This document shows, one piece after another, positions 15,030 to 23,725 of a DNA stretch of 62,285 bases; positions within the stretch are counted from its first letter, which is position 1, and the number at the start of each line of letters is the position of its first letter. Made by a program: the position numbers and the translations under genes. The notes beneath the pieces are model-generated. The model was not told where the DNA came from. It was given only the letters and a program-made list of their open reading frames with translations, and did not search any database. The stretch comes from Microbacterium testaceum. GTDB lineage: Bacteria; Actinomycetota; Actinomycetes; Actinomycetales; Microbacteriaceae. The stretch is from positions 1 to 62,285 of the forward strand of contig NZ_LDRU01000066.1 in the NCBI RefSeq assembly GCF_001476285.1, written 5' to 3'.

Positions 15030-16094
15030 ATGGTCAGGCTGAGCGACGTCGCCGCGCGCGCCGGGGTGTCGGTCTCGGCCGTCTCCCGCGTCCTCAGCGA
15101 TGCACCGAACACCCGCGTGAGCGAGAGCACGCGACGGCGGATCCAAGAGGCGGCGGCCGAACTCGGGTATCGCCCGAACTTCGCGGCGCGCGCGCTCAAG
15201 TCCGCGCGCACCCACGTCGTCGGTCTCGTCGTGCCCGACGTGACGAACGCCGTCTTCACCGAGCTGCTGCACGGCGTCGAAGACGAGGCGTACCGCCTCG
15301 GCTACGTCGTCCTCCTGGCGCGGGCGGACGGTCTGCCCGAGGGCGTCGACATCATCGGACGACTGATCGGCGAGGGCCGCGTCGATGGGCTGATCGTGCA
15401 GACCGGCGACGCCATGCCCGACAGCGACATCAACCGCCTGATCGCGGGGCGGATGCCCGTCGTGTTCGTCAACTCGATCCATCCCGAGGGTGCGGGGTCG
15501 GTCGTCCTGGACGACGAGCGCGGCGCGGCTGTCGCCGTCGACCACCTCGTGGGGCTCGGGCACCGCCGCATCGCGCTCATCAGCGGCCTGGCCTCGTCCG
15601 ATACAGCGCGCCGGCGCGAGGGCGGATTCCGTGCCGCGATGGAGCGCGCGGGGCTCGAGGTCGGCGAACGCGATGTCACGCGCCTCGGATACGAACCCGC
15701 GCGGGGCGCGGAGGCGTTGACCCTCCTGTGGGCCGGCGAGGAGCGGGCCGGCGAGGAGCGGGCCGGCGAGGAGCGGGCACGGGAGGAGCGACCGACCGCC
15801 GTCGTGGTGGCGAACGTCAACGCCGCGTACGGCGCGCTCGCCGCGGCGCGGCGCCTCGGGCTGAGCGTCCCCGAGGACCTGTCGGTGGTGGCGATCCACG
15901 ACGCGTGGACGGCCGAGCACACGTGGCCACCCCTCACGACGGTCCGGATGCCGCTGCGCGAGGTGGGAGCGACGGCGCTGCGAGCGGTGGTTGAGAACCT
16001 CGCGTCGGGGGCTCGCGCGGACGTCGTGGTGACCGACCCGGCCCCGAACCTCGTGGAGCGGGCGTCGACGGCGGAGCCCCGCGAAAAGAACTGA
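15030..16094 (+). CDS. LacI family transcriptional regulator
   Basis: A 354-residue LacI/GalR repressor. Residues 1-55 hold the helix-turn-helix and hinge helix (VRLSDVAARAGVSVSAVSRVLSDA ... RPNFAARALKS), followed by a periplasmic-binding-protein-like sensor domain (VVGLVVPDVTNAVFTELLHGVE, GHRRIALISG, LSVVAIHD). The ATG at 15030 has no Shine-Dalgarno, but TACACT at 15017-15022 is a plausible -10, so the mRNA may be leaderless. A 15-base tandem repeat inserts AGEER units at residues 235-254 in the sensor domain. Likely targets are the AAACGTTTGA-type sites upstream of the transporter operon and of the CoA-transferase. Confidence 0.93.
   Translation: MVRLSDVAARAGVSVSAVSRVLSDAPNTRVSESTRRRIQEAAAELGYRPNFAARALKSARTHVVGLVVPDVTNAVFTELLHGVEDEAYRLGYVVLLARADGLPEGVDIIGRLIGEGRVDGLIVQTGDAMPDSDINRLIAGRMPVVFVNSIHPEGAGSVVLDDERGAAVAVDHLVGLGHRRIALISGLASSDTARRREGGFRAAMERAGLEVGERDVTRLGYEPARGAEALTLLWAGEERAGEERAGEERAREERPTAVVVANVNAAYGALAAARRLGLSVPEDLSVVAIHDAWTAEHTWPPLTTVRMPLREVGATALRAVVENLASGARADVVVTDPAPNLVERASTAEPREKN
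15731..15790 (+). repeat. In-frame 15-base tandem repeat in the LacI gene
   Basis: GGCCGGCGAGGAGCG is repeated exactly at 15731-15745, 15746-15760 and 15761-15775, followed by a degenerate fourth copy at 15776-15790. Each unit encodes AGEER, giving an extra charged helical segment in the regulator. Confidence 0.95.
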
Positions 16095-16149
16095 TCTATT
16101 CCGTCGATTCCTCGTCGATGTGTGGCTCTGAGCCCTCGATTCCTCCTAG

Positions 16150-16162
16150 TCATCTGATGAAT
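16150..16162. promoter_or_regulatory. Island operator site 2
   Basis: TCATCTGATGAAT, the best palindrome of the four related sites (core TCATCTGATGA), 32 bases upstream of the aldo/keto reductase ATG and overlapping its probable promoter. Confidence 0.6.
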
Positions 16163-16193
16163 GTGATGTAGGCTGGGGGAAAAGGAGGCGACC

Positions 16194-17171
16194 ATGCGCA
16201 CTCGTGCATTGCGGCACGGAACACTGCTCACCGAGATCGGCCTCGGCGCGGCTCAACTCGGGAACCTGTATCGCGAGACGACCGAGGCAGAGGTCGACGA
16301 GTCGGTCGACACCGCGTGGGACGGGGGTGTCCGGTACTTCGACACCGCCCCCCACTACGGGCTCGGTCTCTCGGAGCGACGCCTCGGCGCGCGCCTCGCG
16401 AGCCGCCCGCGCGACGAGTTCGTGATCTCCACCAAGGTCGGTCGGGTGCTCGAGCCGAGCCCCGAGACCGCGCACCTCCGCGACGACGACGGGTTCGACG
16501 TGCCGCGCGACGTCGTCCGCCGGTGGGACTTCAGCCGTGACGGCATCCTGCGCTCGGTCGAGGACTCCCTCCGGCGCACGGGTCTCGACCGATTCGACAT
16601 CCTCTACCTGCACGACCCGGACGATCACTTCGCCCAGGCGTCCACCGAGGGCATCGGCGCGCTCATCGAGCTGCGCGAGCAGGGGGTCGTCTCGGCCGTC
16701 GGCGCCGGGATGAACGCGGCCGACCCGCTCGCCGAGCTCATCCGACGCGCCGACATCGACGTCGTGATGTGTGCGGGGCGTTACACGCTCCTCGACGACT
16801 CCGCCGCCGCGGAACTCCTTCCGCTCGCCCAGGAGCGCGGGGTCGGTGTGGTCGCCGCCGGGGTCTTCAACTCCGGGCTGCTGAGCGCGCCCCGTCCGCC
16901 CGCGGACGCCACCTACGACTACCAGCCCGCGCCGCCGGAGCTCATCGCGCGGGCGAACGCGATCGCCGACATCAGCGAGCGCCACGGGGTGACCCTGCCC
17001 GACGTCGCCGTGGCCTTCGCCCTGCGGCATCCCGCGGTCGTGTCCGTCGTTCTCGGCGCGCGAGGACGCCGCCAGGTGACCCAGAACCTCGATCGCGCCG
17101 CCACCCCCATCCCCGACGACCTCTGGCGCGACCTCGCCGAGGCAGACCTCATCTCCAAGGAAGACGCATGA
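16194..17171 (+). CDS. Aldo/keto reductase (candidate L-fucose dehydrogenase)
   Basis: A 325-residue aldo/keto reductase with the catalytic tetrad Asp50, Tyr55 ([13 protein letters not shown]), Lys81 (ISTKVGR) and His140 (LYLHDPDDH). The [17 protein letters not shown] segment and overall length match the D-threo-aldose/L-fucose 1-dehydrogenase group, which oxidises the pyranose to the lactone. AAAAGGAGG precedes the ATG, a very strong ribosome binding site. The gene overlaps the L-fuconate dehydratase gene by four bases, which supports sugar oxidation at the head of the same pathway. Other aldoses (L-galactose, D-arabinose) are equally possible substrates. Confidence 0.88.
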   Translation: MRTRALRHGTLLTEIGLGAAQLGNLYRETTEAEVDESVDTAWDGGVRYFDTAPHYGLGLSERRLGARLASRPRDEFVISTKVGRVLEPSPETAHLRDDDGFDVPRDVVRRWDFSRDGILRSVEDSLRRTGLDRFDILYLHDPDDHFAQASTEGIGALIELREQGVVSAVGAGMNAADPLAELIRRADIDVVMCAGRYTLLDDSAAAELLPLAQERGVGVVAAGVFNSGLLSAPRPPADATYDYQPAPPELIARANAIADISERHGVTLPDVAVAFALRHPAVVSVVLGARGRRQVTQNLDRAATPIPDDLWRDLAEADLISKEDA

Positions 17172-18469
17172 CCACGATCACCGCCGTCACCGCGCACGAC
17201 GTGCGCTTTCCGACCTCGCTCAGCATGGACGGGTCGGATGCCATGAACAAGGACGGCGACTACTCCGCCGCCTACGTGGTGGTGCACACCGACGACCCCG
17301 AGCTGAAGGGGTACGGCTTCACGTTCACCATCGGACGCGGCAACGACCTGTGCGTGGAGGCGGCGCGTCAGCGTGGACTGCCCCTCGTCGGACGCTCGGT
17401 CGAAGATGCCGTCGCCGACCTCGGGGGCGTCTACCGCGAACTCGCCTCGGACTCGCAGCTGCGCTGGCTCGGTCCCGAGAAGGGCGTCGTCCACCTCGGC
17501 ATGGCCGCGGTCATGAACGCCATGTGGGATCTCGCCGCACGGGTCGCCCAGAAGCCCCTCTGGCGCCTGCTGGCCGACATGACCCCGGAGCAGCTCGTCG
17601 ACGTCGCCGACATGCGCTACCTGTCGGACGCCCTCACGCGCGAGGAGGCCATCACCATCCTGACCGAGCTCGCTCCGACGCGCGCGGCGCGCATCGCCGA
17701 GCTCGAGGGCCGTGGCGGCTACCCCTGCTACACCACGAGCGCCGGCTGGCTCGGGTACAGCGACGACAAGTTGCGGCGTCTGCTGCAGGAGGCCGTCGAC
17801 GAGGGGTACCGCCACGTCAAGCTCAAGGTCGGCGCGAGCCTCGACGACGACATCCGGCGTCTGCGCATCGCGCGAGAGGTGATCGGGTGGGATGCCAACC
17901 TGATGATCGACGCGAACCAGGTCTGGGACGTCCCCGAGGCGATCGAGTGGATGAGCCACCTCGCCGAGTTCAAGCCGCTGTGGATCGAAGAGCCCACGAG
18001 CCCCGACGACGTTCTCGGGCACGCCGCGGTGCGCAAGGCCGTCGCCCCGATCGGGGTCGCGACCGGCGAGCACGGGATGAACCGGGTGCTGTTCAAGCAG
18101 ATGTTCCAGGCCGAGGCGATCGACTTCTGCCAGCTCGACTCCGCCCGCCTCGCGAGCGTCAACGAGATCATCGCGGTCTACCTGATGGCGGCGAAGTTCG
18201 GAGTGCCGGTGTGCCCGCACGCCGGCGGCGTCGGTCTGTGCGAGCTCGTGCAGCACCTGTCGATCTTCGACTTCGTGTGCGTGTCCGGGACGCTCGAGAA
18301 CCGTGTCACCGAGTTCGTCGACCACCTGCACGAGCATTTCGTCGACCCGTGCATCGTCGAGAACGGCGCGTACGTGCTCCCCGCGCTGCCCGGTTACAGC
18401 GCCGAGATGTACGACGCGTCTCTGGCCGAGTACACCTTCCCCGAGGGAACGTACTGGGCGAGCCGGTGA
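17168..18469 (+). CDS. fucD: L-fuconate dehydratase (enolase superfamily)
   Basis: A 433-residue mandelate-racemase-type enolase. It has the L-fuconate dehydratase signature [18 protein letters not shown], the bases Lys218 and Lys220 in HVKLKVG, metal ligands Asp248, Glu274 and Glu301, and His351 in VCPHAGGVG. These positions match the catalytic numbering I recall for the characterised Xanthomonas L-fuconate dehydratase (Lys220/His351), as does the length. It converts L-fuconate to 2-keto-3-deoxy-L-fuconate and often accepts related aldonates such as L-galactonate. It is coupled to the upstream aldo/keto reductase and ends three bases before the converging FadR gene. Confidence 0.95.
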   Translation: MTTITAVTAHDVRFPTSLSMDGSDAMNKDGDYSAAYVVVHTDDPELKGYGFTFTIGRGNDLCVEAARQRGLPLVGRSVEDAVADLGGVYRELASDSQLRWLGPEKGVVHLGMAAVMNAMWDLAARVAQKPLWRLLADMTPEQLVDVADMRYLSDALTREEAITILTELAPTRAARIAELEGRGGYPCYTTSAGWLGYSDDKLRRLLQEAVDEGYRHVKLKVGASLDDDIRRLRIAREVIGWDANLMIDANQVWDVPEAIEWMSHLAEFKPLWIEEPTSPDDVLGHAAVRKAVAPIGVATGEHGMNRVLFKQMFQAEAIDFCQLDSARLASVNEIIAVYLMAAKFGVPVCPHAGGVGLCELVQHLSIFDFVCVSGTLENRVTEFVDHLHEHFVDPCIVENGAYVLPALPGYSAEMYDASLAEYTFPEGTYWASR

Positions 18470-18472
18470 CGG

Positions 18473-19210
18473 CTACTGGGCTTCGGGGTCTTCGTCCGCG
18501 TGTGCGGCGCTGAACTCCTCGACGCCCAGGAGGTGCACCTGCATGCGGATGCGAGCCCGGGCGGGATCCCGACGGACGAGTTCGTCGAGGATCGCCCGGT
18601 GCTCGGCCTGCGTCTCGCGCACCGATCCGCGGTGCGTGATGGCGCGCCAGAGTCGCGCGCGGAACGTGCGTCCCACGAGCGTGTCGATGATGGCGGCCAG
18701 CGCGGGATTGCCGCTCGCGCGGGCGATGATGCGGTGGAACTCGGTGTCGGCGTCGATGAAGCCCTCGAGGTCCATGTCGGGCTCGTTCTCGAGGATCGTG
18801 TCGACGACCCCGAGCGTCCGGTCGAGCTGCTGCAGCTCCTCGTCGGTGAGACGCGTGGCGGCGAGCGAGACGGTCTCGGCCTCGAGCATGCGTCGCACCG
18901 CCAGCAGGTCGGCGGCGTGGGCGGGCTGCTGGAGGTCGGCGAGGAAGCCGAGCGGGCTCAGCAGGGTGCGGGGGTCGAGCGCCGTCACGTACGTGCCGTC
19001 GCCCTGTCGCGTCTCGAGTACTCCGAGCGTCGCGAGCGCCCGGACGCCCTCGCGCAGCGAGCCGCGCGAGACGCCGAGTTGCGCCGCCAGGTCTTTCTCG
19101 ATCGGCAGGCGCGACCCGGGACCGAGCTCCCCTCGCGTCAGCATCGTCTTGATGCCGTCGATGACCACGTCCGTCTGGGAACGCGGTGCGGAGACGAAGT
19201 CGTCGGTCAT
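18473..19210 (-). CDS. FadR/GntR family transcriptional regulator
   Basis: A 245-residue GntR-family regulator: N-terminal winged helix-turn-helix (LGPGSRLPIEKDLAAQLGVSRGSLREGVRALATLGVLETRQGDGTYV) and a C-terminal all-helical FCD ligand domain with metal-binding-type His (DADTEFHRIIARASGN and AEHRAIL). Such regulators usually sense sugar acids or 2-keto-3-deoxy acids. It lies inside the island, convergent with the dehydratase and divergent from the lactonase, and is the most likely binder of the TTCATCTGATGAA-type sites. Confidence 0.93.
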   Translation of the reverse strand: MTDDFVSAPRSQTDVVIDGIKTMLTRGELGPGSRLPIEKDLAAQLGVSRGSLREGVRALATLGVLETRQGDGTYVTALDPRTLLSPLGFLADLQQPAHAADLLAVRRMLEAETVSLAATRLTDEELQQLDRTLGVVDTILENEPDMDLEGFIDADTEFHRIIARASGNPALAAIIDTLVGRTFRARLWRAITHRGSVRETQAEHRAILDELVRRDPARARIRMQVHLLGVEEFSAAHADEDPEAQ

Positions 19211-19236
19211 GGCGGTCAGTCTACGGACTGGAAGGA

Positions 19237-19250
19237 TTCATCGGAGGAAT
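19237..19250. promoter_or_regulatory. Island operator site 3
   Basis: TTCATCGGAGGAAT, related to the island operator (TTCATCTGATGAAT) and located in the divergent promoter region between the FadR regulator and the lactonase gene, where it could mediate autoregulation. Confidence 0.45.
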
Positions 19251-19332
19251 TCCGCCGATTCCGCTCGAAACACCCCCGTCGGTGGCGAAAACCTCCGATG
19301 ATGATTGTCCGAACCCGCCCGAGGAGGCACGC

Positions 19333-20205
19333 ATGACCTTTCCCGTGATCGACGCCCATCAGCACGTGTGGGACCCGTCCCGCGCCGAGTACGACTGGCT
19401 GACGCCGGATGCCGCCCCGATCGACGGGGTCATGACGTTCGCCGACGTCGCTCCCGAGCTGCGCGCGGCCGGCGTCGACTTCACCGTGCAGGTGCAGTCC
19501 GCCGACAACCCGGAGGACACGCAACTGATGCGCGAGTCCGCCGCCGCTCACCCCGAGGTGGCCGGCATCGTCGGGTACGCCCCGCTCGAGGATCCCGAGC
19601 GGACGGAGCGCACCCTCGCGTCGTGGGAGGGTGACCCGCTCATGGTGGGTGTGCGCACCCTCATCCACAACCAGCCCGACCCCGACTGGCTGCTGCGCCC
19701 GGAGGTCGACGCCTCGCTCGGGCTCCTCGAGGAGCGCGGCCTCCCGTTCGACGTGGTCGCGGTGTTGCCGCGCCACGTCGAGATCGTCCCACTGGTCGCC
19801 GCTCGCCATCCCCGCCTGCGGATGGTGATCGACCACCTCGCGAAGCCGCCGATCGGCGTGAGCGACGGGGCGGAGTGGGGTCGTCTGATGAGTGCCGCCG
19901 CGGAGAACGCGAACGTGTACGCCAAGGTGAGTGGACTGTACTCGGCGACGGGCGACAGCTCGGCGTGGACGACCGACCAGATCCGCCCGTTCGTGGACAG
20001 GGCTCTCGAGATGTTCGGGCCCCAGCGCCTGATGTACGGCGGGGACTGGCCGATCTCCGTGCTTTCCGGCGGATACACGCGCGTGTGGAACGGTTTGCGA
20101 CCCCTGTTCGACGAGTTCGACGCCGACGCCCGCGAGCGGGTCCTGGGGCGCACGGCGGCAGAGTTCTACCGCCTCGACGCGGGTCGACTCGGCCTTTCCG
20201 GCTGA
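19333..20205 (+). CDS. Amidohydrolase family lactonase (candidate L-fucono-1,5-lactonase)
   Basis: A 290-residue COG3618-type amidohydrolase. It starts FPVIDAHQHVWDPSRAEYDW with His9 and His11 as metal ligands, and later shows VIDHLAKPPIG and YGGDWPIS with the catalytic/metal Asp. This family hydrolyses sugar lactones such as L-fuconolactone and L-rhamnonolactone to the open aldonic acid. The ATG at 19333 follows GAGGAGGCACGC. It supplies the substrate for the dehydratase encoded just upstream and precedes the importer operon by 200 bases. Confidence 0.9.
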   Translation: MTFPVIDAHQHVWDPSRAEYDWLTPDAAPIDGVMTFADVAPELRAAGVDFTVQVQSADNPEDTQLMRESAAAHPEVAGIVGYAPLEDPERTERTLASWEGDPLMVGVRTLIHNQPDPDWLLRPEVDASLGLLEERGLPFDVVAVLPRHVEIVPLVAARHPRLRMVIDHLAKPPIGVSDGAEWGRLMSAAAENANVYAKVSGLYSATGDSSAWTTDQIRPFVDRALEMFGPQRLMYGGDWPISVLSGGYTRVWNGLRPLFDEFDADARERVLGRTAAEFYRLDAGRLGLSG

Positions 20206-20243
20206 AGTCGATCAGAATCGGCAAAAAATCGTGGAAACAACAA

Positions 20244-20257
20244 TTCATCTGATGTAT
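20244..20257. promoter_or_regulatory. Island operator site 4
   Basis: TTCATCTGATGTAT, sharing TTCATCTGATG with site 2, about 150 bases upstream of the solute-binding protein gene and just after the lactonase stop. Confidence 0.55.
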
Positions 20258-20298
20258 CGTCGGACCTAAGCCTGAGGCTGCGAGATCGGACGAGCAAG

Positions 20299-20342
20299 CA
20301 AACGTTTGATCAAATACGTGCCGCGGGATAACGTTTGACCAA
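20299..20342. promoter_or_regulatory. Pair of LacI-type operators before the ABC transporter operon
   Basis: CAAACGTTTGATC at 20299-20311 and ATAACGTTTGACCAA at 20328-20342. Both share the palindromic AACGTT centre typical of LacI/GalR operators, and their centres are 29 to 30 bases apart. They lie 66 to 109 bases upstream of the solute-binding protein ATG. The island's LacI regulator is the natural candidate. Confidence 0.65.
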
Positions 20343-20407
20343 TTCGCTCGGGTCGTCACAGCTCCCGATCAACTGGGCGAAGCGGCAGCTCACACAAAGG
20401 AGTGTCA

Positions 20408-21724
20408 ATGAAGACAACACGCATCCTCGCGGCCGGGGCGGCGCTCGCCGTCGCCGCGCTCACGCTCGCCGGATGTTCCGGCGATGCCACGGGCGGGACG
20501 GCGTCGCAGGCGCAGACCGACTCGGGCGGAAAGATCACCGTCTGGGTCGACCCGCCCCGCGTGCCCGCCGCCGAGGCATTCCAGAAGGCGTACCCCGACA
20601 TCCCGATCGACGTCGTGCAGATCGACGGCACGGTGGGCGGCAAGACGGTGAAGCAGTCGTTCGCCAACTTCGACGCCGCGGGGTCCGGCTGGCCCGACGC
20701 GATCTTCTTCCCATCGAACGACGACATCGCCTGGGCGACGAACTCGACCAGCAACTACGCGGCCGACCTCACCGATCTGATGGCCGACACGATCTCGGGC
20801 TACGACCCCGCCGTGCTGTCGTTCTGCAACATCGACGGCAAGATCCGGTGCCTGCGCAACGACGCGGCACCCGACGTGTTCTGGTACAACAAGGCCTTCT
20901 TCGACGAGAACGGCTACACGCTGCCCACGACGTGGGAGGAGTACGGCGACCTCGCGGTCAAGATCGCCACCGAGCACCCCGGCGAGATCAGCGGCTTCCT
21001 CGGCGACGCCTACGCGATCAACCGCTACCTGCAGGCCTCGGGTTGCCCGACGAACGACCGCGTGTCCGAGAGCGAGGCGCACATCGACCTCTCCGACTCG
21101 ACCTGCACCCGGGCGACCGATCTGCTCGACAAGATGTACAAGGGCAAGGCGCTCAGCACCCAGGGCATCTTCGACGGCGACGCGGCGACCGAGGGCCAGA
21201 ACCTCGTGATGAGCCCCGGAGCGGCGTGGTGGGGAAACTACCTCTTCCGCGACACCTGGAAGATCCCGGCCGGCCAGATGACCGCGGCGGCTCCGCTGCC
21301 CTGGAAGGGCGACTCGAAGCCGTCGACCGGTAACGAGGGCGGTGGCCTCTGGGGCGCCTCGTCGCACATCACGGGCAAGGAGCTCGAGAACACGCTGACG
21401 TTCATGAAGTTCGTCGCGACCGACCCGCGCTGGCAGGTCGACCTCTCCACGGGCCTTCCCGGCTACGGCCCCGTCCAGGACGCGTGGCTCGCCAAGCTCG
21501 AGGCCGACAAGTACTTCGCCGACGTGCCCACGACGCAGGCGTCGTTCAAGACCGCCCTGGGTGAGGTGCAGCCGTACTCGTACATGCTGTACGACACCGG
21601 CTCGGTCTGGACCGAGACGGTCAGCCCCACGCTGATCTCGGGCGGCAGCATCCCGGACGCGATCACCAAGTTCGGCGACGAGCTGGTGAACCAGGCCAAG
21701 TCGGTCGGCTACACCGTTCAGTGA
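20408..21724 (+). CDS. Sugar ABC transporter substrate-binding lipoprotein
   Basis: A 438-residue family 1 solute-binding protein. The signal peptide ends in the lipobox LAGC with Cys23 as lipidation site, followed by a Gly/Ser/Thr linker and the binding domain (ITVWVDPPRVPAAEAFQKAYPDI, DVFWYNKAFFDENGYTLPTTWEEYGDL). It acts outside the membrane, delivering an oligo- or monosaccharide to the two permeases. AAAGGAG places the ATG at 20408; a GTG six bases earlier is too close to that site. Operators of two types lie upstream, and a strong hairpin follows the gene. Confidence 0.93.
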   Translation: MKTTRILAAGAALAVAALTLAGCSGDATGGTASQAQTDSGGKITVWVDPPRVPAAEAFQKAYPDIPIDVVQIDGTVGGKTVKQSFANFDAAGSGWPDAIFFPSNDDIAWATNSTSNYAADLTDLMADTISGYDPAVLSFCNIDGKIRCLRNDAAPDVFWYNKAFFDENGYTLPTTWEEYGDLAVKIATEHPGEISGFLGDAYAINRYLQASGCPTNDRVSESEAHIDLSDSTCTRATDLLDKMYKGKALSTQGIFDGDAATEGQNLVMSPGAAWWGNYLFRDTWKIPAGQMTAAAPLPWKGDSKPSTGNEGGGLWGASSHITGKELENTLTFMKFVATDPRWQVDLSTGLPGYGPVQDAWLAKLEADKYFADVPTTQASFKTALGEVQPYSYMLYDTGSVWTETVSPTLISGGSIPDAITKFGDELVNQAKSVGYTVQ

Positions 21725-21730
21725 TCCCGC

Positions 21731-21764
21731 GGCCAGGGCGCCGGTGAGAACCGGCGCCCTGGCC
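21731..21764 (+). terminator. Intercistronic hairpin after the solute-binding protein gene
   Basis: Perfect 14-bp stem, 21731-21744 and 21751-21764, with loop TGAGAA. Placed between the binding-protein and permease genes, it is likely a partial terminator or RNA-stabilising element that keeps the binding protein in excess over the membrane subunits. Confidence 0.85.
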
Positions 21765-21805
21765 CCCTGTCTTCCCCCGGAAGTCGATTCCCCAGGAAAG
21801 AAGTC

Positions 21806-22783
21806 ATGACCGTCACCGCCACAGAAACGCTCACCACAGCCGAGCGACGCGGGGCTCTGCCCCGCCGCACCTCGGGGCGTCGGCGCGCTCCCCACCGTGT
21901 CGAGGCCCGCGGGGCCTGGATCCTCATGGCGCCGTACGCGGCGCTGTTCCTCGTCGCCGCCGCCATCCCCATCTGCTACGCGTTCTGGATCTCGCTCCAG
22001 AAGGCGCCGACCATGGTCAACCCGAAGTCCGGGTTCGGCGGCCTGGACGCCTACATCACCGCCGTCACCGACTTCCGGTTCTTCGACACGTTCATCAACA
22101 TCTTCACGGTCATGATCGTGTGGCTGCCGCTGATGATCGTGGGCATCGTCGGTCTCGCGCTGCTCGTGCACGCGAGCCCCGGGCGCTTCGGCGGCGCGAT
22201 GCGCTTCGTGTACTTCCTGCCCGGCGCCCTCGCCGGCATCGCCAACTTCGTGCTGTGGGTCTACCTGCTGAACCCCTCGATCTCGCCGATCGCGTTCCTC
22301 TGGCAGGGCCTGGGAGTCAACAACCTCAAAGAGGTCACGACGACCGAGAACCTTCCCTGGATCCTCACCGCCATGCTGTTCTTCCAGGGCGTCGGAACGT
22401 GGATCGTCATCGTCAACGGGGGCCTGAACGGCATCGCCGAAGAGGTCTTCGAGGCGGCCAAGATCGACGGGGCCAACTCGTGGCAGCTCGCGTGGAGCAT
22501 CAAGCTCCCGCTCATCCGCCCCTGGATCGGCTACGCCGCGCTGATGAACCTCGCCTACGGCTTCCAGCTGTTCCTCGAGCCCTACCTGCTGCGGCAGATC
22601 TCGTCGGGATCGGTGGATGCCGAGTGGGCGCCGACGCAGCTGGGTTACGCGTTCGCCTTCACCAACCGCAACTTCCCGGCCGCCGCGGCGATGTCGATCA
22701 TCCTGCTGGTGATCACGCTCGCGATCGGCATGTTCATCGTGTTCAAGAGCGGCCTGTTCGGCGAAGAGGAGAAGTCCAAGTGA
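21806..22783 (+). CDS. Sugar ABC transporter permease (MalF type)
   Basis: A 325-residue membrane permease with six to seven helices: the N-terminal helix ILMAPYAALFLVAAAIPICYAFW and the EAA loop (EEVFEAAKIDGANSWQLAWSIKLPLIRP) that docks onto the ATPase. It overlaps the next permease gene by four bases (GTGA). No ATP-binding subunit is encoded in this operon, so a shared MsmX/UgpC-type ATPase elsewhere is presumably used. Confidence 0.92.
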   Translation: MTVTATETLTTAERRGALPRRTSGRRRAPHRVEARGAWILMAPYAALFLVAAAIPICYAFWISLQKAPTMVNPKSGFGGLDAYITAVTDFRFFDTFINIFTVMIVWLPLMIVGIVGLALLVHASPGRFGGAMRFVYFLPGALAGIANFVLWVYLLNPSISPIAFLWQGLGVNNLKEVTTTENLPWILTAMLFFQGVGTWIVIVNGGLNGIAEEVFEAAKIDGANSWQLAWSIKLPLIRPWIGYAALMNLAYGFQLFLEPYLLRQISSGSVDAEWAPTQLGYAFAFTNRNFPAAAAMSIILLVITLAIGMFIVFKSGLFGEEEKSK

Positions 22784-23721
22784 GCGTCGCGACCCGCACT
22801 CCGTCCGGCAACAAGGCCCCGTCGACGCGCTGGAGCGTCGGTCGGGTGTCGCGCATCACGGTGATGCTCGTCGTCGCCGCGATGTTCGTGATCCCGATCG
22901 TCGGCTTCATCGCGATGGCCTTCCGCGACCAGGACAACGTCGCCGCCGGAAGCGACGGCTTCCTCGGGCTCGGCGGCCTCTCCTGGGATCACGCGGTCTA
23001 CAGCTGGTCGCAGATCACCGGCTTCGGCCCCTCGGGGGGCGGACTCTTCCAGCGGTGGATCCTCAACTCCCTGATCCTCGCTGTGGCGGGCGGCATCCTG
23101 GCTCTGGTCGCCGCTCTCCCCGCGGGCTACGCGCTCGCCCGACTGCGGTTCCGGTGGCGCAAGGCGTGGCTGTTCGCGACGCTGCTGGCGATGGTCATGC
23201 CCAACACGGTCCTGGTCATCCCGCTCTTCCTCGAGGTCAACGCGATCGGCGCCGTGGGGCAGCTCTGGCCCGTGGCGGTCATCATGGGCTTCTTCCCGTT
23301 CGGGGTGTACCTCAGCTACATCCACTTCATGACGACCATGCCGCCCGAGCTCGTGGAGGCCGCGCGGATCGACGGACTGGGGGAGCTGGCGATCTTCTTC
23401 AAGATCGGCCTGCCGATCTCGAAGCAGGCGATCGCGCTCGTGGCGTTCTTCTCCTTCGTGGCCAACTGGACGAACTTCTTCCTGCCGCTGGCGCTGCTGA
23501 CCTCGAACCAGCAGAACAAGACGATCTCGATCGGCATCCAGGAGCTCATCGGCGCGAGCCCGCTGTTCAACGCGACCGTGGCCGCGGGGCTCGACGTCAA
23601 GCTCTACATGCCGCAGCTGGCGCTCGCGACGGTCATCTCGATGATCCCGCTGCTCATCGTGTTCATCGGGGCGCAGCGCTTCCTCGTGCGCGGGCAGACC
23701 GTCGGCGCGGTCAAGGGCTGA
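22780..23721 (+). CDS. Sugar ABC transporter permease (MalG type)
   Basis: A 313-residue partner permease starting at GTG 22780, which overlaps the previous stop. Six helices are visible and the EAA motif is VEAARIDGLGELAIFFKIGLPISKQA. An unusually long periplasmic loop after the first helix contains GSDGFLGLGGLSWDHAVYSWSQITGFGPSGGG. It forms a heterodimeric channel with the upstream permease. Confidence 0.92.
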   Translation: MSVATRTPSGNKAPSTRWSVGRVSRITVMLVVAAMFVIPIVGFIAMAFRDQDNVAAGSDGFLGLGGLSWDHAVYSWSQITGFGPSGGGLFQRWILNSLILAVAGGILALVAALPAGYALARLRFRWRKAWLFATLLAMVMPNTVLVIPLFLEVNAIGAVGQLWPVAVIMGFFPFGVYLSYIHFMTTMPPELVEAARIDGLGELAIFFKIGLPISKQAIALVAFFSFVANWTNFFLPLALLTSNQQNKTISIGIQELIGASPLFNATVAAGLDVKLYMPQLALATVISMIPLLIVFIGAQRFLVRGQTVGAVKG

Positions 23722-23725
23722 GCGC

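Noticed and set aside
15731..15790. Short tandem repeats as a CRISPR array
   Set aside because: Units are contiguous with no spacers and lie in frame inside a LacI gene.
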